From NCBI RefSeq assembly GCF_022213065.1, contig NZ_JAKLJA010000002.1, positions 310,001 to 374,000 on the forward strand: DNA of 64,000 nucleotides. Direction: 5' to 3'. Under the pieces are notes generated by a model, which saw nothing but the letters and a program-made list of their open reading frames with translations, was not told where the DNA came from and did no database searches. Within the stretch, counting starts at the first letter, position 1; each line of letters opens with the position of its first letter. This document shows, piece by piece, positions 46,276-55,901 of the stretch. The stretch comes from Paraburkholderia tagetis. GTDB lineage: Bacteria; Pseudomonadota; Gammaproteobacteria; Burkholderiales; Burkholderiaceae. Both the position numbers and the translations under genes were made by a program.

Positions 46276-47068
46276 GGTCCGTGATCCGTGTGGAATCGGT
46301 TATGTTCTGGGTATTGCCCAGGCAAGCGCATTAAAGCGGATAGCCGTTTTCGTGGTGTGAAGTCTGAGCCCCTCTTTCTGATAATTCCTTGCTCAGCCGA
46401 ACCCAATTCGTCAGCACGGGCGGTCTCGCGGCTTAACGATCCGCTAACAGAATAGCACGACGACTGCAAAATAAAAGCGTACCGCAGTGCAAACGATGTG
46501 CCCGTTTTTTCATAAATTCGACACGCATTTAATTTACATGTCTTTCAAGTTCCATGCTGTCATTCAGGAAACTTTCGCACCCGCGCGCCCGGCCTTTTCC
46601 TGCCTGCTCACGCATGATATCGGCACGCATTGTCGCACAGTGGAATCGCTCCCACACCAAGCGTTTTAGCCCTTGTTTTCCAGGGGTTAACCATCATGCA
46701 GGATGGCTAAAAAAGTGACGATCCGTCCTGGTTTCGCAGCGCCGCAAACAGGTGAAGTTCGCTAACCTTGCCTACCGAACGATCGTCCTTTCTCCTTTGC
46801 GATGTTCGATAACGCAGATAACTTTTTATAGACCGTGAATCTGAATTCTTTATGTCAATCACATAAACCCATGGCTCGTCTCTTTAAGCATTTTTATTTC
46901 GGTTGAAGCTAGATGTTTTAAAACCCATCACCGCCGATTTTCACGCTTGTCAGACGCCCAGCCAGCTAATAGACTCGACATGAAAGCTGCACGGCCAATC
47001 CAACGATTCATGCAAGCTGCGCGAGCATCACGCGAAGCCGGCCTAAAAACGCGATACGAGGGAACAAC
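46276..47068. promoter_or_regulatory. Divergent regulatory region of the T6SS operon and the sigma-like gene
   Basis: 793 bases with no credible gene, AT-richer than the flanks, lying between tssA (-) and the sigma-like gene (+). It should hold the T6SS promoter. A perfect inverted repeat CTGGG-TATTG-CCCAG lies at 46307-46321, 32 bases from the tssA ATG, and another (CCATC...GATGG) at about 46693-46708 precedes an A-run. I found no convincing sigma-70 or sigma-54 promoter by eye. Confidence 0.5.
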
Positions 47069-48001
47069 GTGTCGAACATCGAAAGCGCAGCGCTCATGGA
47101 GGGCCTGGAGAGTCCATGCACACTGCCCGACCTCTGGCAGCGGCGCACTGCTCTGAACCATGCCGAAATGGCTTCGCTCTACACCATCGTGCGGCGCGCG
47201 CTCACTGGCTATCACCCGTTCGAACTCCAGGCGCTGGCCGAAGACAAGGAAGAACTCATCTCGCAGTTCCTCTTCAGCAAGGTCTTCCGTCTCGAGACCC
47301 CTTCAGCCGAATTGATGAGTTTTCCTGCACATAGTGCGCCCTCGAATAGCCATGCGGTATGCAGCTATTTCCGCCGCTATCTGATTGACTGCCTGCGCAG
47401 CGCGAGCCACCGGCGCAACGTCTCGATCGACGAAAACGAGGTGCTGGCCGAACTCGATCAACACAGCACGATGCACGCCGACCCGGTGGGTGCCGCACTG
47501 TTTCAATACGGCCTCAACGAAGACAGCGTGCGCGCGTCCGCCGCGCGCTTCATCGCCGGTCTCGACGAAGCCGCGCGGCTGCTGCTCGCCGGGACGCTCG
47601 GCTGGCTCTCGGCCGAGAAAGGCGGACTTGCACAAATTGCCGCGCGCTACGGCATCGCGTCCTATCACCATCGCGCGCGCAAACTGGGCGTCACCTTGCG
47701 CAAAGGAGCGATGCCCGCCGACTTCGCGCGCACCGGCATCGGCAACTGGATCGAAGAGACGCTGGGTATCGAGATCGCCGTCGAAAACCGCATCGCGCTG
47801 CTCGCCGTGCTCGGCATCCTCGCGGAGCAGTCGCAGGTGGTGCACGGCGCGCCGGGTGTTCAGCGCGCGCATCCACACGAACACTCGCACGAACACGAGC
47901 ACGGCGCACGCGTCGCGCCCGAGCCGCCGAAGCCTCGTGTGGCGCATGTCGTGCACGGGTCGCACGGGTCGCACCATCGCGATCACGAAATTCACGAGTG
48001 A
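47069..48001 (+). CDS. Sigma-70-family-like protein with His-rich C-terminal tail
   Basis: 310 residues from GTG 47069, with GAGGG upstream. It is not a standard family match by eye, but the layout resembles ECF sigma factors: a region-2-like helix set (DKEELISQFLFSKVFRLETP; VCSYFRRYLIDCLRSASHRR) and a region-4-like helix-turn-helix (LAQIAARYGIASYHHRARKL). The last 50 or so residues are a His/Glu/Pro tail (HPHEHSHEHEHGARV, then HVVHGSHGSHHRDHEIHE) likely to bind divalent metal. It is divergent from the T6SS operon and 34 bases before a PP2C phosphatase gene, so it may regulate T6SS transcription. This role is inferred. Confidence 0.6.
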   Translation: MSNIESAALMEGLESPCTLPDLWQRRTALNHAEMASLYTIVRRALTGYHPFELQALAEDKEELISQFLFSKVFRLETPSAELMSFPAHSAPSNSHAVCSYFRRYLIDCLRSASHRRNVSIDENEVLAELDQHSTMHADPVGAALFQYGLNEDSVRASAARFIAGLDEAARLLLAGTLGWLSAEKGGLAQIAARYGIASYHHRARKLGVTLRKGAMPADFARTGIGNWIEETLGIEIAVENRIALLAVLGILAEQSQVVHGAPGVQRAHPHEHSHEHEHGARVAPEPPKPRVAHVVHGSHGSHHRDHEIHE

Positions 48002-48035
48002 CCATGGGGAAGCCCGCAACGAGACGGGAGCGCGC

Positions 48036-48791
48036 GTGCAACTGGCCTTCGCAAGCCTGACCGATCCCGGCGGGCGGCAGCGCAACGAAGACTCGCTTGG
48101 CGACTGGTCGAGCGAGCGACTCTTCTACTGCGTGATCGCCGATGGCGCGGGCGGACACGGCGGCGGCGACACGGCATCGGCCATCGTGGTCGACACGGTG
48201 CTTGCCGATCTGCGCTATCTCACGCTTGCCGAACTGCCGCCCACGGGCGAGCGTCTTGCTAATGCGCTGGCGCATGCGAATGCCAATATCGTGGAAGAGC
48301 AATCGCATGGCGGCCCTGCATTGCGAGACATGCGCTCTACTGCCACGCTGCTGGCAATCGACCGGGAGCGGCGCACCGCCGCGTGGGCGCATTGCGGCGA
48401 TACGCGGCTTTATTGCTTTCGTGCGGGCAGGATTATTGCGCAGACGCGTGACCACAGCATGGTGCAGGACATGGTGGATGCGCGGCTCATTAGCGCCGAA
48501 GCGGCGCGTCATCATCCGCGTCGCAATGTGCTGTTTTCCGCGCTTGGCGCGCTGGAGGGGCTGAGTATTGCGGCACTGCCTGGCACGTTCGAGTTGCGCG
48601 GGCGCGATGCATTTCTGATTTGCACCGATGGGTTCTGGGAATATGTTGAGGAAGCAACGATGATCGAGACGCTCGCGCAGGCCGCGAGCCCGCGTGCGTG
48701 GCTGGAGGCGCTGGCCGCGTATGTTCGGGCTCATGCTAGAGCTGGGAACGATAACTTTAGTGCGAGTGCGGTTTGGGTCGGGGTAGGATGA
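48036..48791 (+). CDS. PP2C-family protein phosphatase (PppA-like)
   Basis: 251 residues. PP2C/Stp1 metal-binding motifs are all seen: GGRQRNEDSLGDW, FYCVIADGAGGHGGGDTASA, AAWAHCGDTRLYCF, FLICTDGFWEYVEE and AGNDNFSASAVWV. The start is GTG 48036 with GGGAG five bases upstream; no other in-frame start exists after the preceding stop. Phosphatases of this group oppose PpkA in T6SS threonine-phosphorylation control. The neighbouring T6SS with fha and tagF supports that role. The likely partner kinase gene is at 58307. Confidence 0.88.
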   Translation: MQLAFASLTDPGGRQRNEDSLGDWSSERLFYCVIADGAGGHGGGDTASAIVVDTVLADLRYLTLAELPPTGERLANALAHANANIVEEQSHGGPALRDMRSTATLLAIDRERRTAAWAHCGDTRLYCFRAGRIIAQTRDHSMVQDMVDARLISAEAARHHPRRNVLFSALGALEGLSIAALPGTFELRGRDAFLICTDGFWEYVEEATMIETLAQAASPRAWLEALAAYVRAHARAGNDNFSASAVWVGVG

Positions 48792-48874
48792 TGCGTTCGA
48801 GGCGCCCTGAGGGTCGGGCGGGCCTTCTTTTCGGGTTTTCTTGCTTTCGGGTTTCCTCGCTTTCGCGTTTTCTT

Positions 48875-49436
48875 CGCGTTTCCTTGCTTTCGTGTCGGTC
48901 TGCCAGCGTTGCCCCTGTGCGGGGCGGCACCTACTTTTCTTTGCAGCCGCAAAGAAAAGTAGGCAAAAGAAAGCGGCTCAAACCGCTAGTGTGACGCAGT
49001 ACACCACTTGCCCACCATCGGAGCGGTTCCGGGGCATCCGTCACCTCGCACCTTCAAACATAGTGACAAAGGGCCCGCACATCCCGCTGCTCGCTACGCG
49101 CGCAGCGGTCGGGTATGCAAGGGAAACCACATGTACTGCACCGGCATTCGAATATGCATGCACTGCATCGAGTCACATGCATTCCGATGGTTTTGGATTA
49201 TGCCCCACGGCGCGCGAAGCGCCGCCGGAGGAATGAGCCCTTAGTCACTCTGTTGTACGGCGCGTGGTGGCAGACGCTCCGGAACCGCTCCGATAATGGG
49301 CAAGTGGTGTACTGCGTCACACTAGCGGTTTGAGCGGCTTTCTTTTGCCTACTTTTCTTTGCCGCTGCAAAGAAAAGTAGGTGCCGCCCCGCACAGGGGC
49401 AACGCTAATAGACCGACACGAACACAAGGAAACGCG
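48875..49436. repeat. 562-bp giant imperfect palindrome, copy B
   Basis: Begins CGCGTTTCCTTG and ends with its complement CAAGGAAACGCG, exactly as copy A at 20151-20712; the two copies align with a constant offset and no gaps. The arms carry the same internal hairpins (CCTACTTTTCTTTGC with a 4-base loop). At the same place in both arms, copy A reads GCCGTTAATCG while copy B reads GCCCACCATCG (left) and GCCCATTATCG (right), so arms change together. It lies between the convergent PP2C and TpsA genes. The open frame 49008-49244 matches the copy A frame but differs at many residues. Confidence 0.93.
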
Positions 49437-49463
49437 AAAGAGCCCAAAAAACAAACAGAAACC

Positions 49464-52400
49464 CTAAAAATCCCCACACCCATGCTGCCCATTCAACAGC
49501 AAGCAGCTATTCAGATTAGGCTGCGAACGCACGCGCTTCCACTCGACCGCGAGCAAATCCTGCCCACTACCAGGCGGCGCAGCCGTAAACAGCGGCTGAT
49601 TCGACCCAACACAAATATTCGTACCCTGCAGATTATTCTCATAAACGAACGTCTTCTCGCTCATACCAAAGAACGACTGCATCGCACTCACCGCCAGCGG
49701 CATATCGAGTGCATACGGCAGCGTCACATTCAGCGCGCCTGGCGCATTCTGCACGATATAACCCACACTCGAGAGAAACGCCGGATCGATCGCATATTGC
49801 CCCGGCAGCGAACCACTGGTCGCGCTGGTCGAAAGCGCGCCGCTTAGCGAGGAAGTCGTGTCGCCATTAACGAGACCCGTCGTGCTGTAACCAAAGTTCG
49901 GATTCGGCGCGCCGTAGATCTTTGTTGCTCCGTTCGCGGTGACGATTACCGTGGGCCGCGCAACGTACACGAAGTGATCGCCCGTGAGCGGCACGACGCC
50001 GCCCCAGCTACATCCCGCACCAAAGGTACAACCGTAGAAGTTCGGTTGCGCGGTGTTGGGCTGCACGTTGCCGCGTGTCTCGCCAATCCATGTCGAGGCC
50101 CAGATGCGCCAGCCGTTGGTCGCGCTCACGCTGCCGGTGCCGTTGGCGGTGAAGACGCCGTTCTCCATCACGAGGTCGATCGTGCCGCCCGAACTCAGGT
50201 TCGTGTCCTTGCCACCCGTCGGGCCGTTCGGCGAGGCCATGCCGCCGCCAAGCCCAATGCCTCCCGTCGCGGCCTGTGCGAGCAGGTTGCCGGTGAGGCT
50301 CGAGTTGGTCGCGTCGATGGTCGTGGCCGTGTTCGATGCCGCGTCGAATGAACGGCTCACGATCGGTCCGATCACGAAGCTCGTCGAATTCAGGAAATTC
50401 ACGTTGCCGGCGTTGAGCATCGCAAGCACGCCCACGGCGTTCTCGGGATCGTTGAGCGTGAAGGTCCCCGGCCCTACCAGCAGCAGCCCCGCCGTCTGGA
50501 TGCCGCCCGGGTCCGTGACCGCGCCCGCCGAGGCAAGCGTGAGCGTATTGCTGCCGAGCGAGATGCCGTAAAGCAGTTGAATGCCCTGGCTGACGCTGCC
50601 GGTGTTCATCAGCGTGAGGCTCTGGTTCACGGTGGGCTTGGAGAGCGATGTGCAAGGGCCTTGCGAGGGGCATAGGCCGCTCACGGTGATGAGGCCCGTC
50701 TGCGTGCTCGATCCCAGCATGAGCGTCGAGAAGCCGGAGAACAGCGCATAGGTGGCCGCGTCGATGCTCAAGCCCGCCGCGCCGGTGCCGAACAGCGTGA
50801 TCGGTATGCCGTCTTCCGCGGTGAAGGCGAAGGTCGTCGGGTTGACGCTCGCGGGCATGAGCGCGAGCGTGCCGCCTGAGGATGCGATGGTGGCGCCCTT
50901 GTCCGCGAAACTCGTCGTGGTGCCGTCGTTGGCAGCGCGCAGCGCGACCGTGCCGTTGGGGCCGGCGTTCACCTGCACGGGGCCCGATGTGTAGAAAAAA
51001 TTGCTCGATACCGGCACGGCGCCAAAGGCCAAGCCCGCGTCGGCGGTATTGGTCGAGCCCGCGATCGAAATCGTGGTGTTGGGCGCCGTGGCCGCGATCG
51101 TGCCGTTGTAGACGAGCGTGCCGTAGTCATACTGGATGTTGCCGCCGCTCGCGCTGGTCGTGGGGCTCGTCACCACGCCGCGGATGTCGATGGCGCCGCC
51201 GCCGTTCGAGACGATCTGCGCGCCGTCCGCGATCAGCACGCCCTGCGCGTTGGAGCCCGAGCCGCCGCCGTGGATCGAGAGCGTGCCGCTGCCGGTGGTG
51301 ATGTTGACGGGAGGCGGCGTCGAGATGCTCACCAGTCCGACGGAACTGGAATCCGAACTCGCGGTGCCGAGCACCACGCCGGTCGACGAGAGGCCGACTG
51401 TGGGCGTGCCCGTGGTGAGGCCGGTGGTGAGGCCCGTGGTGAGGCCAATAAGCGCGATCGTGCCGCTGGTCGAAGCGATATCCGTGCTGACGAGATCGAC
51501 ACCGATGCTGCCGAAGCGCGTAGCGGGAACGCTGCCGTTGATCGCAATCGCGCCGCTGCCGGTCTGGATCGAGGGCTGCGCCGTGGTGCTGCCGCTCGCG
51601 GTATAGCCGCCGCTCAGAAGCGTGCCGTATGCCAGGCCGGTTGCGCCAGTCGTCGTGCCGCTCAACGTCACATTGCCGCTGGTGGTCTGGATCGAGCTGC
51701 CCAGAGTCAGGAGGCCATAGCCATCCGTATAGGTCTGGCCCGGCACATCGTTCGTTATCCCGATCATCTGCACGCTGCCGGCCCCGGTGCTGACCAGTGT
51801 GTTCGATAGCCCAACGCCGTACCCGCTCGTGTTGACATTCGCGGTGCCCGTCAGCGTGAGCGCGCCGCCCGTCGTCGTCAGATTCGACGCCGTGATATTG
51901 ACGCCGGTTCCATAGGAACTCGTCGTCGTGCCCGTGATGCCGATCGCCCCATTGCCGCCGCTCGTGCTCAGGGTGCCGCCCGACATCGTGAAGCCAGACC
52001 CGCCATAGTTCGATGTCGCCGTGCCGCTTATCTGAATCCCGCCCGCGCCATTGAGCGTCGCCGAGTTGATCGACACGCCATAGACATACGCAAACCCCAC
52101 GCTGTTGCTCGCCGTGCCGTTGATGCCAATCGCGCCGCCGTTCGCGGCAATCGACGTATTCGAGAGCTTGACCCCGCTCCCCGGCCCGTTTTGCATCGTG
52201 CCCGTGAGCGTCACCGCGCCGCTGCCCGTGACGTCGATGGCGGGCGTGTTGCCCGAGCCCATGCCCGAGATGGATACACCGCTATAGGTGGACGACGAAC
52301 TCACCAAAGTGGCGTCGCCGATCCCGGTCAACTGGACCGTGCCACTCGTCGTCCCAATCGAACTCTGGTTCAAGCTGACGCCGTTGCCGGCGTAGAGCGA

Positions 52401-54191
52401 GGTGCCTGCGATCGTCACGTTGCCGGCGGCCGAATCGATCGTGCTGTAGCCGATGGTGACACCGTCGCCGAACGGGTTCGTCCCCGAGATCTTCACGGCG
52501 CCGCCGCCCGTGGTGATCGCCGACTGCTCGATATCGACGCGCGCGAGTCCCGCGTCGCCAATCGTCAACGCGCCGCCGTTCGTGGCGATCGTCACGGCCG
52601 AGATCTGCACGCTGCTCGTGGGTGAAGTGCCGCCCACGTTCGCATCGAGCACGAGATTGAGCGGTCCTGAAGTCGAAATAATGCCGTAGCCGATCGAGAT
52701 CCCGCCCGAGGCATTGAGCGCGAGCGTGGCGCCGGCGCCGCCGGTCTTCAGGATCGGCGTCTGCACATCGATGTCGCCCGCGCCGTATAACGACGACGCG
52801 TTGGCCGAGACCGTCACCGAGGTGCCATTGTTGAGAAAGCCCGTTAGCTCCGAAACGTAGATCTGGGACGTCGGGCCGCTCGAACTGAAATCCGGCGAGG
52901 TCGGCGTAACCGGGCTGCAATCCACACAGTCCGGCACAATATCGACGGCATAGGGGTCCATCGTCCACGTGCCGCCTTGCCCATGCGGCGCCGATGCATC
53001 GATCGTTGCGCCCGCAACGTCAACGTAATGACCCGAGGTCTCGATCAACCCGCCATCGCCGCCCTGCGCGCCGCCGCGCGCGGTCAGCACGCCATACAGC
53101 CGCGCGGCCGTGGTCCCATACGCCACGATATGCCCACCGTTGCCGTTGGTGAGCGCATCCGCATGAATCTGCGCGTTCTGATCCATCCACATTGCGTTGG
53201 CATTGCGAATCGTCGGGTCCGCGCCCGCCGCGCCGCCGCCAAAGCGCACGCTCCCGCCACCGGCCGCGCCGCTCGCGTTCACATTCGCGCCCGCGAGCAA
53301 GCCCACGTTGTAGCCCGTCACGTCCACCTGCCCGCCCGTGAGGCCCGCGCCGCCCGAGGCGTCGAGCGTGCCCGAGACATAGGTCTCGCCGCTCGTGCCG
53401 CCGTCCAGCACGATATGGCCGTTGCGCTCGGCAAGACTTTGCGCGCGCACGATGCCTTGCTGGTTGATGATCGTGCCCGCCAGCGCGTCGGCGGTCTGCG
53501 CGCTCATCACCACGGTGCCGCCGTCGGCGGCAAGTGTGCCCGTGTTGCCGAGGTACGCGTTGGCCGCGCCCGAGTTGATCTTCAGTGTGGTGAGCCCGTC
53601 GCCCGCGAAGTCGAGCGTGACGTCGCTGCCCGCGCCCATCGCCACGGTGCCGAGTTTCGCGGCCACTGTGCCGCTATTGGTGACCGAGCCGCCGAGCAGC
53701 GCAATGGTGCCGCCGTCCGCCGCCGTGATCGACCCGGCGTTGACCACCGCACCCGGCGCATTGCCGACGAAATGGAAATTGCCCGCCAGGAAGTCCGCGT
53801 TCGAAATGCCGAGCGTGGACGCCACGAGCGAGCCCACGTTCACCGAAGACCCCGGCGCGAAGATCACGCCCGCCGGATTGACGAGAAAGACGCGGCCGTT
53901 CGCGCTCAAGCGTCCGGCAATGCTGCTCGGGTCGTTGCCCACCACGCGGTTGAGCAGCGCCGATGAAACCGATGGCTGCGCGATATTCACGGCCTCGCCC
54001 GCGCCAATCGAGAACGTGTTCCAGTTTACGATCGCGTTCGGTGTGCTCTGCGTGATGTTCATCTGCGAGGCGCTGGGCGAACTCACGGTCACGCCGCCCG
54101 CCACCACCTGCGCGCCCGTGGGGTTGGCCAGCGCCGAGGTCGCCCAGGTGGCGCCGAACAGCGCCGCCACGATGCCGCTACGTTCGTTCAT
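49464..54191 (-). CDS. Two-partner secretion exoprotein TpsA (filamentous-haemagglutinin type) with MBG domain
   Basis: 1575 residues. A signal peptide (MNERSGIVAALFGATWATSA) is followed by the TPS secretion domain (NWNTFSIGAGEAVNIAQPSV; GRVFLVNPAGVIFAPGSSVN), then a very long Gly/Ser/Thr/Ala-rich beta-helix with many imperfect repeats (SSYGTGVNITASNLTTTGGA). Near the C-terminus lies an MBG-like domain (TANGATKIYGAPNPNFGYST), then a 100-residue end with a Cys pair (Cys1563 and Cys1572, NSCLLLNGQHGCGDF). ATG 54191 has GAGG upstream; the longer frame is an artefact. It is secreted by the TpsB 20 bases upstream. It is a likely adhesin or surface protein; there is no recognisable toxin domain. 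Confidence 0.92.
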   Translation of the reverse strand: MNERSGIVAALFGATWATSALANPTGAQVVAGGVTVSSPSASQMNITQSTPNAIVNWNTFSIGAGEAVNIAQPSVSSALLNRVVGNDPSSIAGRLSANGRVFLVNPAGVIFAPGSSVNVGSLVASTLGISNADFLAGNFHFVGNAPGAVVNAGSITAADGGTIALLGGSVTNSGTVAAKLGTVAMGAGSDVTLDFAGDGLTTLKINSGAANAYLGNTGTLAADGGTVVMSAQTADALAGTIINQQGIVRAQSLAERNGHIVLDGGTSGETYVSGTLDASGGAGLTGGQVDVTGYNVGLLAGANVNASGAAGGGSVRFGGGAAGADPTIRNANAMWMDQNAQIHADALTNGNGGHIVAYGTTAARLYGVLTARGGAQGGDGGLIETSGHYVDVAGATIDASAPHGQGGTWTMDPYAVDIVPDCVDCSPVTPTSPDFSSSGPTSQIYVSELTGFLNNGTSVTVSANASSLYGAGDIDVQTPILKTGGAGATLALNASGGISIGYGIISTSGPLNLVLDANVGGTSPTSSVQISAVTIATNGGALTIGDAGLARVDIEQSAITTGGGAVKISGTNPFGDGVTIGYSTIDSAAGNVTIAGTSLYAGNGVSLNQSSIGTTSGTVQLTGIGDATLVSSSSTYSGVSISGMGSGNTPAIDVTGSGAVTLTGTMQNGPGSGVKLSNTSIAANGGAIGINGTASNSVGFAYVYGVSINSATLNGAGGIQISGTATSNYGGSGFTMSGGTLSTSGGNGAIGITGTTTSSYGTGVNITASNLTTTGGALTLTGTANVNTSGYGVGLSNTLVSTGAGSVQMIGITNDVPGQTYTDGYGLLTLGSSIQTTSGNVTLSGTTTGATGLAYGTLLSGGYTASGSTTAQPSIQTGSGAIAINGSVPATRFGSIGVDLVSTDIASTSGTIALIGLTTGLTTGLTTGTPTVGLSSTGVVLGTASSDSSSVGLVSISTPPPVNITTGSGTLSIHGGGSGSNAQGVLIADGAQIVSNGGGAIDIRGVVTSPTTSASGGNIQYDYGTLVYNGTIAATAPNTTISIAGSTNTADAGLAFGAVPVSSNFFYTSGPVQVNAGPNGTVALRAANDGTTTSFADKGATIASSGGTLALMPASVNPTTFAFTAEDGIPITLFGTGAAGLSIDAATYALFSGFSTLMLGSSTQTGLITVSGLCPSQGPCTSLSKPTVNQSLTLMNTGSVSQGIQLLYGISLGSNTLTLASAGAVTDPGGIQTAGLLLVGPGTFTLNDPENAVGVLAMLNAGNVNFLNSTSFVIGPIVSRSFDAASNTATTIDATNSSLTGNLLAQAATGGIGLGGGMASPNGPTGGKDTNLSSGGTIDLVMENGVFTANGTGSVSATNGWRIWASTWIGETRGNVQPNTAQPNFYGCTFGAGCSWGGVVPLTGDHFVYVARPTVIVTANGATKIYGAPNPNFGYSTTGLVNGDTTSSLSGALSTSATSGSLPGQYAIDPAFLSSVGYIVQNAPGALNVTLPYALDMPLAVSAMQSFFGMSEKTFVYENNLQGTNICVGSNQPLFTAAPPGSGQDLLAVEWKRVRSQPNLNSCLLLNGQHGCGDF

Positions 54192-54211
54192 CGCACACCT
54201 CGCCTGCAAGC

Positions 54212-55900
54212 TCAAAACGTCTTGCTCAACTGCATGTAGAACGTCGGCAGTTTGTCGTTGCCGGTCGTGTCGGGCGAGGTCGTGCGCCACGCCACGGTGC
54301 CCTGCCATGCGAATCCATATGGGAGCGCGAGGTAGGCGCCCAGGCCCGCGCCGCTGCGCGTGATGGTGTTCGGCCCCTGGTTCGGGCGCGGATTCGCGTT
54401 GTACCAGCCGGTGCCGAAGTCGAAGAACGTGAACGCGGTGATCTTCGAGGTCACTGCGTAGCGCACTTCGGCGGTCGCGACGAAGCCTTCGTCGACGAGT
54501 CCTTCGGAGGGCGAATAAGCGCGCACCGCGTGCGGCCCGCCCAGCAGAAAGCGCGAGGAATTGTCGAGCGTGGTGGCCGCCCATTGCCCCGAGAAGCCGA
54601 AGAAGAGACTCACTTTTTCGGTCACCGCGTTCAGGCGGTTGGCGAAGAAGGTCGCGCGCACTTCGTTGCCCGCAGTGTTGCGCCCGAACCTGGATGCGTC
54701 GATGGCCTGGTTCAAAGCGTCCTTGAAATGCAGGCTGCCGATCAGCAGTTCGATATCGGCACTGTTGAAGCCGCCGCCAAAAAACGCGTCGCGGCTCTCG
54801 TAGGTGAGCCCCACGCTGCCTTCGGCCATCGAGCGCCGGTTGTGGTCGTTGACGATGCCGATGTTGTCCGAGAGATCGCGGTACTCGAGGTTCGCGCGCG
54901 CGAGCAGGTTCTGGTTGCGCGTGCGCAGCAGCGGATGCGTGAGCGTGAGGTCGACCACGGTGGCGTCGCCGGTCGCGTCGAGCGAGGAAAATTCCTTGCC
55001 GAGCGTGTAGTTCAGGCGCGCCACTGCCACGCCCACACGCGTGCCGTAGGCGTTCACGGGCGCCTCGTAGCCCACGCGCCCATACGCGGTGTCGAGCCGC
55101 TCCGAGCCGAGGATGCGCAAGTCGAGGTTGTCGCCGATGCCGAACGGCGAGTTCAGCCGCGCGAGCGCGCCGAGGCGCCAGGTGCCGCTCGAGGAGGCAC
55201 CGTAGTTGTCGAGATCGACGGCGAAGGTCCAGCGCTTCGCGGGCGCGACGCTGATCGTGAGGTCCACGGTGCCGGGCTCGCTGCCCGACTCGATGGCCGA
55301 GGTCACGGTGATGCCGGGCAAGTCGGAGAGCAGCAGCATGGTGCGCTCGAGCACCTGCTGCTGGAGCGGCGCGCCCACCGGGATCTGCTCCACGCGCTCG
55401 CGCAGCAGCGACTCCTTGATCGGCGTGCCTGCCGCCACATCGAGACGCACATGCCCCACGCGCCCTTCGAGCACGCTCATCGTCACGTCGCCCGAGGTCA
55501 CGTCCTGCGGCGGGATCACCACTTGGGCGAGCACGTAGCCGCGCGCGCGATAGATCTGCGTGATCTGCGCGGCAATCGCCTGGAGGTCGGCGAAGTTCAC
55601 CTCGCTGCCGATCTTGCCCTGCACGGGCGCGAGCAGTTCCGCGCTCGGGATGGTGTCGTTGCCCTTGAGCGCGATGCCCTTGAGCACGAAGCCCGCCCTC
55701 CCCGCCCCGCCCGGCTGCGCGGGCAGCGCGCCCGGCGACGGCTCGGCGGGCAAGGCGCCCGCGCCGCCCGGAGGCGCGGGACGCGTATCGCGCGGCTGCG
55801 TCTGGTTGAGGATGCTGCCTGCGTTGGGCAACGTCTGTCCCCAGGCGATCGCGCTGCTCGCCGAAGCGAGCGCGGCAATCGTTCGGATTGCTATGTTCAT
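54212..55900 (-). CDS. TpsB outer-membrane transporter (ShlB/FhaC family)
   Basis: 562 residues. A signal peptide (MNIAIRTIAALASASSAIAW) precedes a Pro/Gly linker, then POTRA domains (FVLKGIALKGNDTIPSAELL; IYRARGYVLAQVVIPPQDVT; MSVLEGRVGHVRLDVAAGTP; LPGITVTSAIESGSEPGTVD) and a 16-strand barrel with the usual end FYMQLSKTF. It exports the TpsA protein across the outer membrane. The stretch FLLGGPHAVRAYSPSEGLVD matches the conserved barrel-plug loop motif. It starts one base after the CHAT gene stop (TGACATG), so translation is coupled to CHAT. No FHA/tpsA fusion is seen. Confidence 0.95.
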   Translation of the reverse strand: MNIAIRTIAALASASSAIAWGQTLPNAGSILNQTQPRDTRPAPPGGAGALPAEPSPGALPAQPGGAGRAGFVLKGIALKGNDTIPSAELLAPVQGKIGSEVNFADLQAIAAQITQIYRARGYVLAQVVIPPQDVTSGDVTMSVLEGRVGHVRLDVAAGTPIKESLLRERVEQIPVGAPLQQQVLERTMLLLSDLPGITVTSAIESGSEPGTVDLTISVAPAKRWTFAVDLDNYGASSSGTWRLGALARLNSPFGIGDNLDLRILGSERLDTAYGRVGYEAPVNAYGTRVGVAVARLNYTLGKEFSSLDATGDATVVDLTLTHPLLRTRNQNLLARANLEYRDLSDNIGIVNDHNRRSMAEGSVGLTYESRDAFFGGGFNSADIELLIGSLHFKDALNQAIDASRFGRNTAGNEVRATFFANRLNAVTEKVSLFFGFSGQWAATTLDNSSRFLLGGPHAVRAYSPSEGLVDEGFVATAEVRYAVTSKITAFTFFDFGTGWYNANPRPNQGPNTITRSGAGLGAYLALPYGFAWQGTVAWRTTSPDTTGNDKLPTFYMQLSKTF

Positions 55901-55901
55901 G

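Noticed and set aside
46276..47068. Sigma-54 promoter for the T6SS operon
   Set aside because: The nearest GG-GC pair (GGCACGCATTGTCGC) has the wrong spacing, and no better match was found by eye.
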